Part shown: positions 43,086 through 53,217 of the stretch, piece after piece
Numbering within the stretch: position 1 is the stretch's first letter
How the letters are laid out: each line of letters starts with the position of its first letter
Assembly (NCBI RefSeq): GCF_004336985.1
Contig: NZ_SJUO01000001.1
Location: 796,076-860,075, forward strand
DNA length: 64,000 bases
DNA from: Exiguobacterium sp. SL-9
Lineage (GTDB): Bacteria > Bacillota > Bacilli > Exiguobacteriales > Exiguobacteriaceae
Direction of reading: 5' to 3'
Program-made: the position numbers and the translations under genes
Notes under the pieces: model-generated
Databases searched by the model: none
Told to the model about the DNA's origin: nothing
The model's input: only the letters and a program-made list of their open reading frames with translations

Positions 43086-43922
43086 ATGAATTTTTTAAAG
43101 GATCGAGATGTTCTGCTAGTAACAATTCACCAAAAAGAAAAAGTTATAAAACCTCTCCTAGAAGGAGAATTTGGATGCAACATGCATGTAAGCACACTCG
43201 ACACTGATCAATTCGGAACATTTACACGGGAAATAAGTCGTCAGCAATCTCAATTCGAAACAGCACGAAACAAAGTGACTATGGGTCTAAAACTGACAAG
43301 CCATCATGTCGGGGTAGCGAGTGAAGGTACCTTCGGATTTCATCCTCTCGCGCCCATTCCGTGGAATACTGAACTGGTATTACTGAAAGACGATGAATTA
43401 GAACTTGAATTACATGGTTATTATGAAGGACTCAACACAAATTTCAGCCAGGCAATTGTCAAAGACTACCCTTCCGCACTCCAGTTTGTTAATAAAGTTG
43501 GTTTCCCAGACCATCATGTGATTCTCCGATCAGATGATGAACATTCATCCATCGTGCTAAAAGACATTACCAGTGAACCACTTTTAAAAGAGGCTTTTAA
43601 TTACTGCTTTAATAAGTCAACAAATCGACAAGTCTTTATCGAGACAGATATGCGGGCATATGCCAACCCAACTCGCATGAAAAACATCGAGCTCGCGACG
43701 AGGCAACTAATTGAACAGGCAAATTCTTTATGTCCATCTTGTGGCGCCCCGGGGTTCCGTGTCGTCGGTAAAGTACCTGGTCGATTATGCGAACAATGTC
43801 ATACCCCTACAAAACAAATAGTGCAGCATGTCTATGCCTGCTCAACTTGTCAGTATCAACAAACAGAACATCTTGGAGACGTATATGTATCTCCGAGATA
43901 TTGTGATTTGTGTAATCCCTAA
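43086..43922 (+). CDS. DUF6671-like protein with C-terminal zinc ribbons, AT-rich
   Basis: A 278-residue protein of unknown function. The N-terminal two thirds look like an alpha/beta domain (FLKDRDVLLVTIHQKEKVIK, then SEGTFGFHPLAPIPWNTELV). The C-terminus has four Cys pairs: SLCPSCGAPG, GRLCEQCHTP, YACSTCQYQQ and YCDLCNP, enough for two zinc sites. This fits the DUF6671 family as I recall it. Its base and codon use is plainly more AT-rich than its neighbours, pointing to recent acquisition. AGAAAGGAAAC precedes the ATG at 43086. It stands alone between msmX and an amino-acid importer, closed by a strong terminator. Confidence 0.72.
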   Translation: MNFLKDRDVLLVTIHQKEKVIKPLLEGEFGCNMHVSTLDTDQFGTFTREISRQQSQFETARNKVTMGLKLTSHHVGVASEGTFGFHPLAPIPWNTELVLLKDDELELELHGYYEGLNTNFSQAIVKDYPSALQFVNKVGFPDHHVILRSDDEHSSIVLKDITSEPLLKEAFNYCFNKSTNRQVFIETDMRAYANPTRMKNIELATRQLIEQANSLCPSCGAPGFRVVGKVPGRLCEQCHTPTKQIVQHVYACSTCQYQQTEHLGDVYVSPRYCDLCNP

Positions 43923-43931
43923 TATAACAAA

Positions 43932-43981
43932 TAAAAAATAGCTCTGATTTCTCCTTACGGGGAAATCAGAGCTATTTTTTT
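43932..43981. terminator. Bidirectional terminator
   Basis: An 18-base arm (AAATAGCTCTGATTTC and its complement) around TCCTTACGGG with A and T flanks, between the convergent DUF6671-like gene and the importer permease. Confidence 0.93.
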
Positions 43982-43983
43982 AC

Positions 43984-44634
43984 TTAACGGATTGCATACC
44001 GACGTTCGAGCCGATGCTGCCCTGCTTGGATGAGCGTCGACAAGATCCAATAGATCGAAGCCGAGAACAACAGGAGAGGCATGACGAGATACGTCGTTGC
44101 TGCGATTTGGTCGGACACGTACGTCAACTCCTGCACGGCGATGACCGAACCGAGTGACGTCGACTTGATGATGTCGATAACCGAGTTGGATACCGGCGGA
44201 ATCGCACGCGATAGCGCCTGTGGGAAGATGATATCTTTGAAGCGCTTTGCACGTGGGATGCCGAGGGCGACACTCGCCTCGACTTGTCCTTGATCGACCG
44301 AATTGATGGCAGCGCGGAACGCTTCCGAGATATAGGCCGCGAAGTGAAGGCCTAACCCGAAGATGAGCGCCTGCATCCCGCTCAACTGGACGAAACCGGT
44401 CAAACCGACGTACAGGATGAGGAGTTGCAAGAGGAGCGGTGTGCCGCGGAAGAACGAGATATACGTACGGGTGAACAAACGAACGACCTTGACAGGGCTG
44501 CTGTGCAAGACAGCGATGATCAGACCGAGCACCAAGGCGAGGAGAATCGACAGGATACTGGCGATCAACGTCAATTGTACGGCTTCGATATAGGCCGAAC
44601 GGTTCTCGATAACGGTCGTGATCAGTTCATTCAT
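43984..44634 (-). CDS. Amino-acid ABC transporter permease (cystine-type)
   Basis: A 216-residue polar-amino-acid permease of the HisM/GlnP class. The helices include AVQLTLIASILSILLALVLG and the cytoplasmic EAA loop is SEAFRAAINSVDQGQVEASV followed by ALGIPRAKRF. FRGTPLLLQLLILY is a typical family segment. It overlaps the binding-protein gene by four bases. The gene is followed by a terminator, and no ATPase gene follows, so this operon lacks one importer subunit. Close to the cystine TcyB/TcyL group, but substrate is not proven. Confidence 0.88.
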   Translation of the reverse strand: MNELITTVIENRSAYIEAVQLTLIASILSILLALVLGLIIAVLHSSPVKVVRLFTRTYISFFRGTPLLLQLLILYVGLTGFVQLSGMQALIFGLGLHFAAYISEAFRAAINSVDQGQVEASVALGIPRAKRFKDIIFPQALSRAIPPVSNSVIDIIKSTSLGSVIAVQELTYVSDQIAATTYLVMPLLLFSASIYWILSTLIQAGQHRLERRYAIR

Positions 44635-45389
44635 TGACTGATGTCCTCACCGAAGTACTTCTCACCGATTTCAGCCATCGTGCCGTCTTCTTGCATCTCA
44701 GCAATCGCCTCGTTCAAACCTTCGAGCACGTCTGAGTCTTGACGCGTCATGTAGCCCGCTTCACTCTTGTTGAAGACGTCACCGACCGCTTTCACGTCGT
44801 AACCTGTCTTCTCAAGCTCCGTCAAGATGAAGAGACGGTCGTTTAGTGCCGCGTCGAGACGGCCAACTTGAAGGTCTTGGAGCACTTGATTCGCCCCTTT
44901 ATAGAACTTCACTTCAGCACCGGCTTCTTCAGCGAGCTGAGCATAAACCGAACCTTGTGTCGAACCGACGACTTTGCCGTCGAGGTCATCGATACCTTGA
45001 ATGTCTTCATTGTCTGAAGCGACGATGACTTGCGCACCTGATACCGCGTACGGAGTTGAGAACGCGTACTTCTCTTCACGTTCTGGCGTGATGCTCATTT
45101 GGTTGGCAATCATGTCGATGCGTTCCGCGTCGAGTGCCGGTACGAGTCCTTTGAAGTCCATCGGCTCGTATTCGACCGTGTAGCCGGCACGCTCTGCCGC
45201 TTCATTCAATACGTCGATGTCATACCCTGTGATCTCACCTTTGTCTTTATACGTGAATGGTGGGTATGTCGCTTCTGTACCGACCGTGATGACAGTTTCT
45301 TCTGACCCGCTGTCTGTCTCTGTGCCGCATGCTGCAAGTACTCCAAACGATGCTCCGATGGCAAGTACTGCTGTTAGTGATTTTTTCAT
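44631..45389 (-). CDS. Amino-acid ABC transporter substrate-binding lipoprotein (cystine-type)
   Basis: A 252-residue lipoprotein. The signal peptide ends in the lipobox LAAC (Cys21), followed by a Ser/Glu-rich linker and a type-2 periplasmic-binding fold: VGTEATYPPFTYKDKGEITG, GYDIDVLNEAAERAG, and ANQMSITPEREEKYAFSTPY. These are the SBP_bac_3 signatures for polar amino acids; the profile is nearest TcyA/TcyK-like cystine binders. A strong sigma-A promoter lies about 60 bases upstream. First gene of a two-gene operon with the permease. Confidence 0.9.
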   Translation of the reverse strand: MKKSLTAVLAIGASFGVLAACGTETDSGSEETVITVGTEATYPPFTYKDKGEITGYDIDVLNEAAERAGYTVEYEPMDFKGLVPALDAERIDMIANQMSITPEREEKYAFSTPYAVSGAQVIVASDNEDIQGIDDLDGKVVGSTQGSVYAQLAEEAGAEVKFYKGANQVLQDLQVGRLDAALNDRLFILTELEKTGYDVKAVGDVFNKSEAGYMTRQDSDVLEGLNEAIAEMQEDGTMAEIGEKYFGEDISQ

Positions 45390-45448
45390 GGTAATTTCCG
45401 CCTTCCTGATAATCCGTATATGATTACATGGTTATGAACAATACACTC

Positions 45449-45477
45449 ATCATACTGAGGGGGGCATATCTTGTCAA
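45449..45477 (-). promoter_or_regulatory. Promoter of the amino-acid importer
   Basis: On the minus strand TTGACA, an exact 17-base spacer and TATGAT, about 60 bases before the binding-protein start. No T-box or S-box leader fits in the gap. Confidence 0.8.
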
Positions 45478-45510
45478 ACAAAAGACACCACCCTCGTCAG
45501 GGCGGTGCTT
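45478..45510 (-). terminator. Terminator of pgcA
   Basis: On the minus strand GCACCGCCC and GGGTGGTGT flank a short loop and run into CTTTTG. Confidence 0.8.
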
Positions 45511-45514
45511 TCGA

Positions 45515-47242
45515 TTAATCGATTGCTTTCGCTTGTTTCATGACATCGCGTTCAATCGCTTCCCGTTTCAATGTCGTCTTCTCCGCGCTATCGGCGTGAA
45601 CACTGAAATAGAATTTGATTTTCGGCTCCGTCCCCGACGGGCGCAGGCAGAACCATGAACCGTCCTCGAAGATGAATTTGAGCACGTTCGATGACGGCAA
45701 GTCGATGGCTTCCGTCTCGCCTTGCTGCAGGTTCTTCGCGACTTGTTGCTTATAGTCTTCAAAGCGCACGACTTCGTACCCTCCGACTTCTTGCGGCGGA
45801 TTGGCGCGGAACGCCTCCATCATCCGACCGATCTGTTCGAGACCGGCTTTCCCTTTTAGTGTCATCGATTGGAGCGACTCCTCATAGAAGCCATACTTTT
45901 CATAGACGGCTTGAAGGGCATCGTATAACGTGCGTCCGTGCTGTTTATGGAAGGCTGCCATCTCGGCGCCGAGCAAGCACGCCTGGACGGCATCCTTGTC
46001 ACGGCAGAAGTCTCCGATCAAATATCCGTAACTCTCTTCATAGCCGAACAAGAACTGATACTGACCCGACTCTTCATACTGCTTGATTTTTTCGCCGATG
46101 AATTTGAAACCGGTGAGCGTGTTCTCAAGGTGGACCCCGTACGCCTTAGCGATGGCCGCACCGAGTTCGGACGTGACAATCGTCTTCGCGACGAAACCGT
46201 TCGTCGGAAGCGTGCCCGTCTCCACTTTTTGAGACAAGATGTAGTCCATAAGGAGCGCACCGGTCTGGTTGCCTGTCAAGACGAACCATTCGCCGTTGCG
46301 ATCACGGACCGTGAAACCGACACGGTCGGCGTCCGGATCCGTCGCCATGAGCAAGTCGGCCCCGACGCGGTCTCCGTACTGCATCGCGAGCTCGAACGCG
46401 GCCCGTTCTTCCGGGTTCGGATAACTGACCGTCGGGAACGCCCCATCCGGTTCAGCCTGTTCGTCGACGATGGTGACGTGTTCGAAGCCGTACGCTTTCA
46501 ACCCTTCCATGACCGGACGGCGCCCTGTCCCATGAAGCGGTGAATAGACGATTTTAAGCGGATCGCCTTGGACGTCTGTATGGATTCGAATCGATTGGAG
46601 GGCTTCCATATAAGCCGCATCGACCGAGGCATCGACCGTGACGAGCGTTCCGTCTGCACGGAGTGGCGCTTCGTCTTTGACCTCAATCTTCAATTCATCT
46701 TCGATGGCGTTGACGTATGAGACGAGCTCATCGGCCTCGGCCGGTGGCAACTGTCCACCGTCGGCGCCATACACTTTAAATCCGTTATATTCCGGAGGAT
46801 TATGACTTGCCGTAATGACGATGCCGCCGAAGGCGTTCAAATGACGGACGGCGAATGACAACTCTGGTGTCGCCCGCAAACTCGGGAACAAATACGTTTT
46901 AATCCCGTTCGAGGCAAGCGTGCGTGCCGCTTCGAGCGCAAACTCTGGTGAGAAGTGACGTGAGTCGTGAGCGATGACGACACCGTGCCGTTTCGCTTCT
47001 TCCCCTGACGCGGCGATAAAGTCGGCAAAGCCTTGCGACGCCTTGCGGATCGTATAGACGTTCATTCGGTTCGCCCCTGGCCCGATTTCCCCGCGCATAC
47101 CGCCCGTCCCGAATTCGAGCGTCTTATAGAAGGCATCCTCGAGTGATGTCTCGTCTTGCTCCATCTCCTCAAGTTCAGCGCGCAAGTGCGGTTCGAGCGC
47201 CTCGTGTTGTTTCCATCGGTCATATGTCTGTTGCCATGTCAT
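45515..47242 (-). CDS. pgcA: Alpha-phosphoglucomutase / phosphomannomutase PgcA
   Basis: A 575-residue enzyme that interconverts glucose-6-phosphate and glucose-1-phosphate, feeding UDP-glucose, teichoic acid glycolipid and glycogen synthesis. The phosphoserine loop is GIVITASHNPPEYNGFKVYG, the metal loop DPDADRVGF, the sugar loop FGYEESYGYLIG and the phosphate loop RPSGTEPKIKFYF. The start at 47242 follows AAAGGGG; seven codons upstream are open too. Its proximity to glgCDAP fits a role in supplying glucose-1-phosphate, though a plus-strand rhodanese gene lies between. Confidence 0.94.
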   Translation of the reverse strand: MTWQQTYDRWKQHEALEPHLRAELEEMEQDETSLEDAFYKTLEFGTGGMRGEIGPGANRMNVYTIRKASQGFADFIAASGEEAKRHGVVIAHDSRHFSPEFALEAARTLASNGIKTYLFPSLRATPELSFAVRHLNAFGGIVITASHNPPEYNGFKVYGADGGQLPPAEADELVSYVNAIEDELKIEVKDEAPLRADGTLVTVDASVDAAYMEALQSIRIHTDVQGDPLKIVYSPLHGTGRRPVMEGLKAYGFEHVTIVDEQAEPDGAFPTVSYPNPEERAAFELAMQYGDRVGADLLMATDPDADRVGFTVRDRNGEWFVLTGNQTGALLMDYILSQKVETGTLPTNGFVAKTIVTSELGAAIAKAYGVHLENTLTGFKFIGEKIKQYEESGQYQFLFGYEESYGYLIGDFCRDKDAVQACLLGAEMAAFHKQHGRTLYDALQAVYEKYGFYEESLQSMTLKGKAGLEQIGRMMEAFRANPPQEVGGYEVVRFEDYKQQVAKNLQQGETEAIDLPSSNVLKFIFEDGSWFCLRPSGTEPKIKFYFSVHADSAEKTTLKREAIERDVMKQAKAID

Positions 47243-47341
47243 GGTCAGTTCCCCTTTCGACATTCAAAAGTTCAATCGAAGTACTCGCCAATTTGTTCCA
47301 TCTTGTATACGATGGGAGTAACGAAACTTCGAGGTGATACT

Positions 47342-48160
47342 ATGTTTCCAACTATGCGTGCCCAAGAATTGAAACACATCGTCCATACGGACTCGATTCG
47401 CTTTATTGATTGTCGTTATTCATTAAACGACGCTTCATACGGAAAGTATGTGTATCGGCAAGGGCATCTCCCGAACGCCGTCTTCCTCGACTTGATGGAA
47501 GACCTGTCTGGGCCCGTGTCCGAACATGGTGGGCGTCACCCGCTACCATCAAAAGAAGCATGGACGGAGACGCTTCGCCGCATCGGGATTCAAAAGGATG
47601 ACTTGATCATCATTTACGATGACGGGTTCCCGTATGCCGCCCGTGCTTGGTGGTTATTTAAGTGGGCCGGCCATGAGCGCGTCATCGTGCTCGAAGGCGG
47701 CATCCAATCCGGCATCACCTACTGCGGAGAGACGACGACGGACGTCCCGTCCTATCCCGCTTCCGACTACACACCCGTCTTCCAAGACGAGATGATTGCG
47801 ACGCTTGCAGACGTACGCGCCGCTACAATCAGCGGTGGGTTATACGATTCACGAACGGCCGACCGTTACGATGGCAGCCACGAACCGATTGACCATAAAG
47901 CAGGACATATCCCGAACGCCGTCCTCTGCCCGTACACTGAAGCCGTCACCGACCTTGGCACGCTTCAAGATTTTCATGACTTGAAAGAACTGTATGCCAA
48001 TGTCCTTGATGTGCCGAATCCCATCTTCTACTGCGGGAGCGGCGTCACCGCCTGCGTCAATATTTTGGCGTTACACGCCCTCGGTAAGGACGATGTGCGT
48101 CTATACCCCGGCTCTTACTCCGATTGGATTAGCTATCCAGAAAACACGGTCCACCCATAA
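47342..48160 (+). CDS. Two-domain thiosulfate/mercaptopyruvate sulfurtransferase (rhodanese)
   Basis: A 272-residue protein of two tandem rhodanese domains. The first (RFIDCRYSLNDASYGKYVYR to YDDGFPYAARAWWLFKWAGH) lacks the catalytic cysteine; the second (GLYDSRTADRYDG) holds FYCGSGVTACVN, where the Cys of the CGSGVTA loop carries the persulfide. CGSGVTA is the mercaptopyruvate-type loop. GAGGTGATACT precedes the ATG at 47342. It is divergent from pgcA and ends in its own terminator. Confidence 0.92.
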   Translation: MFPTMRAQELKHIVHTDSIRFIDCRYSLNDASYGKYVYRQGHLPNAVFLDLMEDLSGPVSEHGGRHPLPSKEAWTETLRRIGIQKDDLIIIYDDGFPYAARAWWLFKWAGHERVIVLEGGIQSGITYCGETTTDVPSYPASDYTPVFQDEMIATLADVRAATISGGLYDSRTADRYDGSHEPIDHKAGHIPNAVLCPYTEAVTDLGTLQDFHDLKELYANVLDVPNPIFYCGSGVTACVNILALHALGKDDVRLYPGSYSDWISYPENTVHP

Positions 48161-48180
48161 CGGGTGGATCGCTTTTTTAT
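48151..48180 (+). terminator. Terminator of the rhodanese gene
   Basis: CCACCC pairs with GGGTGG around ATAAC and is followed, after ATCGC, by TTTTTT. It overlaps the stop codon and lies just before the convergent glgP. Confidence 0.75.
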
Positions 48181-50609
48181 TTCACGCTCGTCGGTTTGAT
48201 GTTCCAGACAGCGTTGGCGTATTCGGTAATCGTCCGATCACTCGAGAAGATTCCCGATTTGGCCGTGTTGACGATTGAACTCTCGGCCCAACGTGCCTTG
48301 TCGGCGAATACCTCGTCGACGCGACGCTGCGCCTGCATGTACGATGCGAAATCTTTCAAGACGAGGAAGTCATCGTTATAGACGAGTAACGAATCGAAGA
48401 TGGCTTGGAATTGATATTCTCCGACCTTGTCGAATGACCCGTTGACGAGAGCATCGACGACGTTACGCACTTCTGTGTTCGCATGGTAGATGTCAGCCGC
48501 ATGATAGCCACCGAACTTCTTATAGTTCATGACTTCTTGCGGTGTCAATCCGAAGATGAAGATATGGTCGTCGCCGACCGCATCGCGAATCTCGATATTG
48601 GCCCCGTCGAGCGTCCCAATCGTGAGCGCCCCGTTCATCATGAACTTCATGTTGCCGGTACCTGACGCCTCGTAGCTCGCCGTCGAGATCTGTTCACTCA
48701 AATCCGAACCTGGGAAGATTCGCTCCGCCATCGAGACACGGTAGTTTTCGAGGAAGACGACCTTGATAAAGCGGCTTGCCCGCTTATCATTGTTGATCAT
48801 GGCCGCGAGCGCGTTAATGTAGCGGATGACTTCTTTCGCGTAATAGTAGCCCGGCGCCGCCTTTGCTCCAAAGATGAACGTCCGTGGCACCATCGTGAAC
48901 GTCGGGTCTGCTTGAATCTTCTGATAAAGCGCGTGAATGTGCATCGCATCCATCAGTTGACGTTTATAGGCGTGGAGTCGCTTGACTTGAACGTCAAAAA
49001 TCGAATCCGGGTCGACGGCGATTCCCGTCTCGGCTTGAATATAGCCAGCCAGGTCCAGTTTATTTTGTTGCTTCACGTCCATGATCTGTTCCTGGAAGCT
49101 CGCATCTTTCGACACGCTCATCAACTTCTCAAGATCGTTCGGATGTTCAATCCATGACGGACCGATTGCATCGGTAATCAAGTTCGAGAGACGTGGGTTT
49201 GACTTGAGGAGCCAGCGACGATGCGTGATGCCGTTCGTTTTGTTGTTGAAACGAAGCGGAAACATCTCGTACAAATGACGCATCTCACGTTGTTTCAAGA
49301 TATCGGTATGAATTCGTGCGACACCGTTCGTCGAATGTGAGCCGACGACTGCGAGGTTCGCCATGTTGATGTGTTCGTTCGACACAATCGCAATCTCACC
49401 CATATGTGGTTCAAGATGTGGATAGTTGACGAGTACGTCTTTACAGAAACGACGGTTGATTTCCGTGATGATTTGATAGATACGCGGTAAGAGCCGCTCA
49501 TACATCTCGACCGGCCACTTCTCAAGCGCCTCGGCGAGGAGTGTATGGTTCGTGAACGACATGACGCTCTTCGTCACGCGCCACGCCTCATCCCAACCGT
49601 AACCATGGTCGTCCATCAAGATGCGCATAAGTTCTGGGATGGCCACAACCGGGTGCGTATCATTAATGTGGACGGCGTAATGGTCGCCTAATTGCTTCAG
49701 CGATTTATTATGACGTAAGTAAGACGCGATCATTGACTGAACGCCCGCCGAAACGAAGAAATACTGTTGCTTCAAGCGCAACACTTTTCCTTCATATGTC
49801 GTGTCGTCCGGATATAGGAACTCAGAGATGGTCGCAATCGATTGTTTGTGTTTGAGCAGGTCTTTGTACGAACCTTTCGTCCGTTCCATGTACTCCTCGT
49901 CGTCAAACGGTGACTCGGCGTTCCAAAGACGGAGCGTATTGACGACCTCGTTTTTGTAACCGATGATCGGCATGTCATAAGGTACCGCTCGAACGACTTC
50001 ATCCGGATGATGAACGACGCGAAGCCGGTCCCCGATTTGCCGCATCTCGATCCAACCACCGAAATTGACGTCGACGGCTCGGTCGGCACGGCGCGTCTCC
50101 CACATGTTGCCGTCACGGAGCCAGTTGTCTGGTAACTCGACTTGATAGCCGTCGACGATCTTTTGTTTGAACAAGCCGTAACGGTAACGAATTCCGTTCC
50201 CGTGTCCCGGCAGGCTGAGCGCCGCGAGAGAATCGAGGAAGCACGCCGCCAAACGACCGAGCCCCCCGTTCCCAAGCCCCGGTTCCGGTTCGAATTCCGT
50301 GATATCTGTGAAGTTAAAGCCAAGTTCCTCTAAGCCCTCTTGTACGACTTCAAGGACGTCCATGCTGAGCAGGTTGTTGTACAGAAAACGGCCGAGCAAA
50401 AATTCAAGCGAGAAATAAATGACTTGTTTGCTCTGTTTTTCTTCTTGTTTGTCGCGGGTGTTAATCCATTTCGGGATTGCCTGCTCGCGCACCATCGTTG
50501 CCAACGTTTGATACACTTCCTGCTCGGTCCCTTCATCAAACGATTTCCCGTTTAATGCGACGAATCTCTCTTGAAACGAAGTGACGAAGCTCTGTTTATC
50601 TGTAAACAT
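48177..50609 (-). CDS. glgP: Glycogen phosphorylase
   Basis: An 810-residue PLP enzyme that releases glucose-1-phosphate from glycogen. GLGNGGLGRLAACFLDSLAAL, NDTHPVVAIPELMRIL, QVKRLHAYKRQLM and EASGTGNMKFMMNGALTIGT are family blocks; the Lys in GTGNMKF binds PLP. The start at 50609 follows GGAAGGAG at slightly long spacing. Last gene of glgC-glgD-glgA-glgP, 22 bases after glgA. Confidence 0.95.
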   Translation of the reverse strand: MFTDKQSFVTSFQERFVALNGKSFDEGTEQEVYQTLATMVREQAIPKWINTRDKQEEKQSKQVIYFSLEFLLGRFLYNNLLSMDVLEVVQEGLEELGFNFTDITEFEPEPGLGNGGLGRLAACFLDSLAALSLPGHGNGIRYRYGLFKQKIVDGYQVELPDNWLRDGNMWETRRADRAVDVNFGGWIEMRQIGDRLRVVHHPDEVVRAVPYDMPIIGYKNEVVNTLRLWNAESPFDDEEYMERTKGSYKDLLKHKQSIATISEFLYPDDTTYEGKVLRLKQQYFFVSAGVQSMIASYLRHNKSLKQLGDHYAVHINDTHPVVAIPELMRILMDDHGYGWDEAWRVTKSVMSFTNHTLLAEALEKWPVEMYERLLPRIYQIITEINRRFCKDVLVNYPHLEPHMGEIAIVSNEHINMANLAVVGSHSTNGVARIHTDILKQREMRHLYEMFPLRFNNKTNGITHRRWLLKSNPRLSNLITDAIGPSWIEHPNDLEKLMSVSKDASFQEQIMDVKQQNKLDLAGYIQAETGIAVDPDSIFDVQVKRLHAYKRQLMDAMHIHALYQKIQADPTFTMVPRTFIFGAKAAPGYYYAKEVIRYINALAAMINNDKRASRFIKVVFLENYRVSMAERIFPGSDLSEQISTASYEASGTGNMKFMMNGALTIGTLDGANIEIRDAVGDDHIFIFGLTPQEVMNYKKFGGYHAADIYHANTEVRNVVDALVNGSFDKVGEYQFQAIFDSLLVYNDDFLVLKDFASYMQAQRRVDEVFADKARWAESSIVNTAKSGIFSSDRTITEYANAVWNIKPTSVK

Positions 50610-50631
50610 ATGTGTGTAAAACTCCTTCCAG

Positions 50632-52071
50632 TCATGCGAATAGGTGATACAACTCACGGTATTGCTTCGCGGATTGTTTCCAGCTGAAGTCCGCGGTCAT
50701 CGCTTGATGGACGAGGGCATTCCAATTTTGATCGTCGTAGAAGACACGAATCGATTTCTCAATCGTCGCGAGCATCTCATGGGCGTTATAGTTCAAGAAA
50801 CCAAAGCCCGTTCCCTCTTGTGTGTACTCATTATACGGTTTGACCGTGTCACGCAGTCCGCCTGTTTCCCGAACGATCGGGAGCGTCCCGTAACGCATCG
50901 AGATGAGCTGGCTGAGACCGCACGGCTCAAAACGTGACGGCATAAGGAATGCATCCGATCCGGCGTAAATCAAGTGGGCAAGTTCAATGTCAAAGCCGAT
51001 ATACGACCCGACCTTGCCTGGATGCGTCGCCGTCATCTCGTGGACGATGCCCTCATATTCGGGTTGACCCGAGCCGAGGAACACGAACTGGCATTCCAAG
51101 TTTCCGAGTTCTTCACTCACCGCCTCAATCAAATCGAGCCCTTTTTGTTCGACGAGTCGACTGACAAAACCGATTAACATGACATCGTCACGCACTTCGA
51201 GACCAAAACGTTCTTGCAGGACGCGCTTGTTGACGGGCTTTCCTTCTCGGAACGTGTCGAGGTCGTACGTCTGAGCGATACGCTTGTCCGTGCTCGGGTC
51301 GTTCGTCGCCAAGTCTAAGCCGTTTAAGATGCCGCGCACGTCGACTGCTCGATGACGCAACGCACCGTCGAGTCCTTCGCCATAATACGGCTCCATGATT
51401 TCATCGCGATACGACGGGCTGACCGTCGTGATTTGATCAGAGTGAACGATTCCGGCCTTCATGTAGTTGACGAGACCGTTATGTTGAATCCCTTCCGCCG
51501 TGAAGTGCTCCGGACCGAACTGTAACAGTTCGCCGAGGACCGCTTCCGGGAAGATGCCTTGATATTGCAGGTTATGGATGGTAAAGACGGTCCGGATACG
51601 TTGATACGCCTCGAGATGTTGATAATGGATCCGTAAGAAGGCCGGGACGACGCCGGTCTGCCAATCATGGCAATGGAGCACGTCGGGCACGTCTTCCGCT
51701 TCGAGTTGCCCAATCATCTCAAGGACGGCTCGAGAGAAGAATGCGAACCGCTCGGCATCATCATAATGGCCGTAGAGCACGCCTTCCCGTTTGAAATAAT
51801 ACTCGTTATCGATAAAGTAGAACGTCACGCCATCATGCACAAGCTTCAAGACGGCGCCGAACTGCTTGCGCCATCCGACCGGTACGATCAAGTCGAATAG
51901 ATATTCCATTTCATCTACATATTCTTGAGCAATCGTGCCATACTTCGGCATGATGACACTCACGTCTTCACCAAGGCCAGACACCGCTTGAGGGAGCGAG
52001 CCGATGACATCGGCAAGCCCCCCCGTTTTCATGAACGGTGCCGCTTCTGAAGCGACATACCATATTTTCAT
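50632..52071 (-). CDS. glgA: Glycogen synthase
   Basis: A 479-residue GT5 glycosyltransferase that transfers glucose from ADP-glucose to the growing chain. It begins with [20 protein letters not shown] (with the KTGGL ADP-glucose motif) and shows [20 protein letters not shown] and [14 protein letters not shown] and AAAGGGGGAT precede the ATG. It lies between glgD and glgP in the glycogen operon, 11 bases after glgD. Confidence 0.96.
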   Translation of the reverse strand: MKIWYVASEAAPFMKTGGLADVIGSLPQAVSGLGEDVSVIMPKYGTIAQEYVDEMEYLFDLIVPVGWRKQFGAVLKLVHDGVTFYFIDNEYYFKREGVLYGHYDDAERFAFFSRAVLEMIGQLEAEDVPDVLHCHDWQTGVVPAFLRIHYQHLEAYQRIRTVFTIHNLQYQGIFPEAVLGELLQFGPEHFTAEGIQHNGLVNYMKAGIVHSDQITTVSPSYRDEIMEPYYGEGLDGALRHRAVDVRGILNGLDLATNDPSTDKRIAQTYDLDTFREGKPVNKRVLQERFGLEVRDDVMLIGFVSRLVEQKGLDLIEAVSEELGNLECQFVFLGSGQPEYEGIVHEMTATHPGKVGSYIGFDIELAHLIYAGSDAFLMPSRFEPCGLSQLISMRYGTLPIVRETGGLRDTVKPYNEYTQEGTGFGFLNYNAHEMLATIEKSIRVFYDDQNWNALVHQAMTADFSWKQSAKQYRELYHLFA

Positions 52072-52082
52072 AATATCCCCCT

Positions 52083-53183
52083 TTAAACCGTTGTCCGTTT
52101 TCCGATGACGATTGGTTCATCGACCGTACCTCGAATGACTTGTCCTCGTTTGACGACCACTTCTTTATCTAAAATGGCGTTTTCGACGACAGCGCCCTCT
52201 TCGATGATCGACTTGGATAAAATGATTGAGTTTTTGACGCGGGCGTGTTCACTGACGACGACACCGCGGAAGAGAATACTGTTTTGAACTTCTCCGCTGA
52301 TTTTACAACCGTTTGCGACGAGCGCCTCATTCACTTTCGACCCTTTCAAATAACGGGTCGGCGGCTCATGTTTGATTTTCGTATAGATGTGTGGAAAATC
52401 GTAAATGATTCCTTCCTGACGGAGTAAGCGCATACTTTCATTATAGTATGAAAGGACAGAATGAATCACCTGCATTTTGCCAGTATAGTGATATCCGTGT
52501 ACGTGCAGACGATGAAGTTGCGGACGGATGACGCCGTCGAGCAAATCGTATTCGCCTCTTGATGTCGCTTCGTCGACGAGACGAAGGAACAAGTTTTTTG
52601 ACATGATGATCGTCTCGGTATACGTATACTCATCGTCCGGGGTATATCCGCGCTCACCGATGCCGACGACGCGGTCGTTTTCACCGAGACGGATCGGGCG
52701 ACAATAGCCGCATTTTTGTTCGTGTCCGGTGTACGCGAGCGTGATGTCCGCACCCATCGATTTATGATGTTCGAGCATGTCTTGGAAGTCGATTGTCGTC
52801 AACACGTTCGATCCCGTGATCACCACATACGGCTGCTTGCTACGTACAAAATGTTCGCGGTGCATCGAGAAGTTGGCCAAGTCGCCGAGGTAGGCTTCCC
52901 CGTCAGGCTTGAGCGCCGGCGGGAAAATGTGTAACCCACCTTGCGAGCGGTCCAAATCCCATTCTTTTCCCGAACCTAGGTGGTCCATGAGTGAGCGGTA
53001 TTTATCGAGCGTGAAAATACCCACTTGGTTGATGCCTTGCGTGATCATATTCGTCAATGTAAAGTCAATTAGGCGATAGCGCCCAGAGAACGGGACAGCC
53101 GCTAAATTGCGATGCCCCGTAAATTCTGGAAACAAGCCCTCTTCGGTCCCTAAGTTGATGATTCCTAACAAATCATTCGTCAA
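52083..53183 (-). CDS. glgD: Glucose-1-phosphate adenylyltransferase regulatory subunit GlgD
   Basis: A 366-residue partner of GlgC. It starts [20 protein letters not shown], so the GGxGxRL substrate loop of GlgC is replaced (GTEEGLF), as in GlgD proteins, which tune the activity of the GlgC/GlgD complex rather than catalyse. The left-handed beta-helix C-terminus is present. A TTG start at 53183, eight bases after AAGGAGG, gives the family length; the frame remains open for 48 codons upstream into glgC without homology. Confidence 0.93.
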   Translation of the reverse strand: MTNDLLGIINLGTEEGLFPEFTGHRNLAAVPFSGRYRLIDFTLTNMITQGINQVGIFTLDKYRSLMDHLGSGKEWDLDRSQGGLHIFPPALKPDGEAYLGDLANFSMHREHFVRSKQPYVVITGSNVLTTIDFQDMLEHHKSMGADITLAYTGHEQKCGYCRPIRLGENDRVVGIGERGYTPDDEYTYTETIIMSKNLFLRLVDEATSRGEYDLLDGVIRPQLHRLHVHGYHYTGKMQVIHSVLSYYNESMRLLRQEGIIYDFPHIYTKIKHEPPTRYLKGSKVNEALVANGCKISGEVQNSILFRGVVVSEHARVKNSIILSKSIIEEGAVVENAILDKEVVVKRGQVIRGTVDEPIVIGKRTTV

Positions 53184-53217
53184 CAGTAACGCCTCCTTGC
53201 GTCGGTCTTTTTTTAAA

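Noticed and set aside
45390..45514. Possible T-box or S-box riboswitch before the cystine-type importer
   Set aside because: The gap is only 125 bases, already filled by the pgcA terminator and a sigma-A promoter, and no conserved riboswitch core is visible.
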